A DNA stretch of 5,947 nt from Desulfobacula sp. (GTDB lineage: Bacteria > Desulfobacterota > Desulfobacteria > Desulfobacterales > Desulfobacteraceae), in contig JABIYQ010000311.1 of the NCBI GenBank assembly GCA_018702715.1, forward strand, positions 1-5,947. Reading direction: 5' to 3'. Both the position numbers and the translations under genes were made by a program. Below, piece by piece: positions 5,442 to 5,947 of this stretch. How positions within the stretch are numbered: the first letter of the stretch is position 1; every line of letters begins with the position of its first letter. The notes below the pieces were generated by a model that had not been told where the DNA came from, did no database searches, and saw only the letters and a list, made by a program, of their open reading frames with translations.

Positions 5442-5947
5442 ATGGCTAAAAATACCAAGTATATTTTTGTTACCGGTGGTGTATTGTCATCTTTAGGAAA
5501 AGGCCTTGCGTCTGCTGCCATAGGAATGCTTCTTGAAAGCCGCGGCCTGACGGTCACCATACAAAAGCTTGATCCCTATATAAATGTTGATCCCGGGACA
5601 ATGAATCCGTTTCAGCATGGAGAAGTATTTGTAACAGATGATGGGGCGGAAACAGATCTTGATTTGGGCCATTATGAAAGATTCACCCATGCCAAGCTGG
5701 GTAAGAATAATAATTTTACCACGGGTAAAATTTATGACCAGGTTATTACCAAAGAACGCAAAGGTGAATATCTGGGTGGAACAGTGCAGGTGATCCCGCA
5801 TATCACCGATGAAATAAAGAAAAGCATCTGCCTGGTATCTGATGACGCCGATGTCATAATTGTTGAAATAGGCGGTACCATTGGTGATATTGAATCTTTA
5901 CCTTTTTTGGAAGCCATCCGGCAGTTTAAAACAGATGTCGGGCCATC
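5442..5947 (+). CDS. pyrG: CTP synthase, N-terminal 168 codons (runs off right edge)
   Basis: Makes CTP from UTP, ATP and glutamine, the last step of pyrimidine nucleotide synthesis. The visible part is most of the N-terminal synthetase (amidoligase) domain of a protein normally about 530-550 residues long; the C-terminal glutamine amidotransferase domain is outside the window. It opens with YIFVTGG and SSLGKG, the P-loop-like motif with K20 (E. coli K18). KLDPYINVDPGTM follows at 42-54, then GAETDLDLGHYERF with Mg ligand D74 (E. coli D72), NNFTTG, VQVIPHIT, and VEIGGTIGDIES with E142 (E. coli E140). Residues 13-15 read GVL where most homologues have GVV, a conservative change. The ATG has GAGAGGA just upstream, close to the start. 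It follows the secreted-protein gene by 20 bp with no terminator, so it is probably in the eno operon. Confidence 0.97.
   Translation, partial: MAKNTKYIFVTGGVLSSLGKGLASAAIGMLLESRGLTVTIQKLDPYINVDPGTMNPFQHGEVFVTDDGAETDLDLGHYERFTHAKLGKNNNFTTGKIYDQVITKERKGEYLGGTVQVIPHITDEIKKSICLVSDDADVIIVEIGGTIGDIESLPFLEAIRQFKTDVGP

Overview
The window looks like a piece of chromosome from an anaerobic, AT-rich member of the Desulfobacterota, most likely a sulfate reducer of the Desulfobacterales. Three features point this way. The adenylate kinase is the metal-LID type known from Desulfovibrio gigas, with Cys/His/Cys/Cys ligands. The Hcp closely resembles the Desulfovibrio enzyme. The S21 protein is of the deltaproteobacterial type. 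Intergenic DNA is very AT-rich. Genus-level placement is inference.

Layout, left to right. Minus strand: the 5' part of rpsU (ribosomal protein S21, TTG start) runs off the left edge. A strong intrinsic terminator follows adk. adk itself (adenylate kinase) is read leftward from a promoter with perfect consensus hexamers. A 484-bp gap (972-1455) then separates the leftward from the rightward genes. Inside it lies a GC-richer island that can fold, on the + strand only, into a long bulged closing stem, an open 5' strand, a terminal stem and an abutting 3' hairpin. This is the topology of 6S RNA. Plus strand: hcp (hybrid cluster protein), eno (enolase), a secreted protein of unknown function, and the first 168 codons of pyrG (CTP synthase), which runs off the right edge.

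Most of the window is core metabolism and translation: S21, adenine nucleotide balance, glycolysis/gluconeogenesis and CTP synthesis. hcp adds nitrosative-stress defence typical of strict anaerobes. No terminator is visible between eno and pyrG (gaps of 62 and 20 bp), so eno, the secreted protein and pyrG are probably one operon. hcp seems to stand alone and has no hcr-type reductase beside it.

The two most unusual items are the candidate 6S-like RNA upstream of hcp and a perfect-period tandem repeat at the start of the secreted-protein gene. That repeat has three 17-bp copies, each carrying an ATG. Because 17 is one short of a multiple of three, it creates two consecutive six-residue mini-ORFs (MKKRRL), each joined by an ATGA stop/start overlap to the next start and finally to the real gene. 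No mobile element, CRISPR array, tRNA or defence system was seen.
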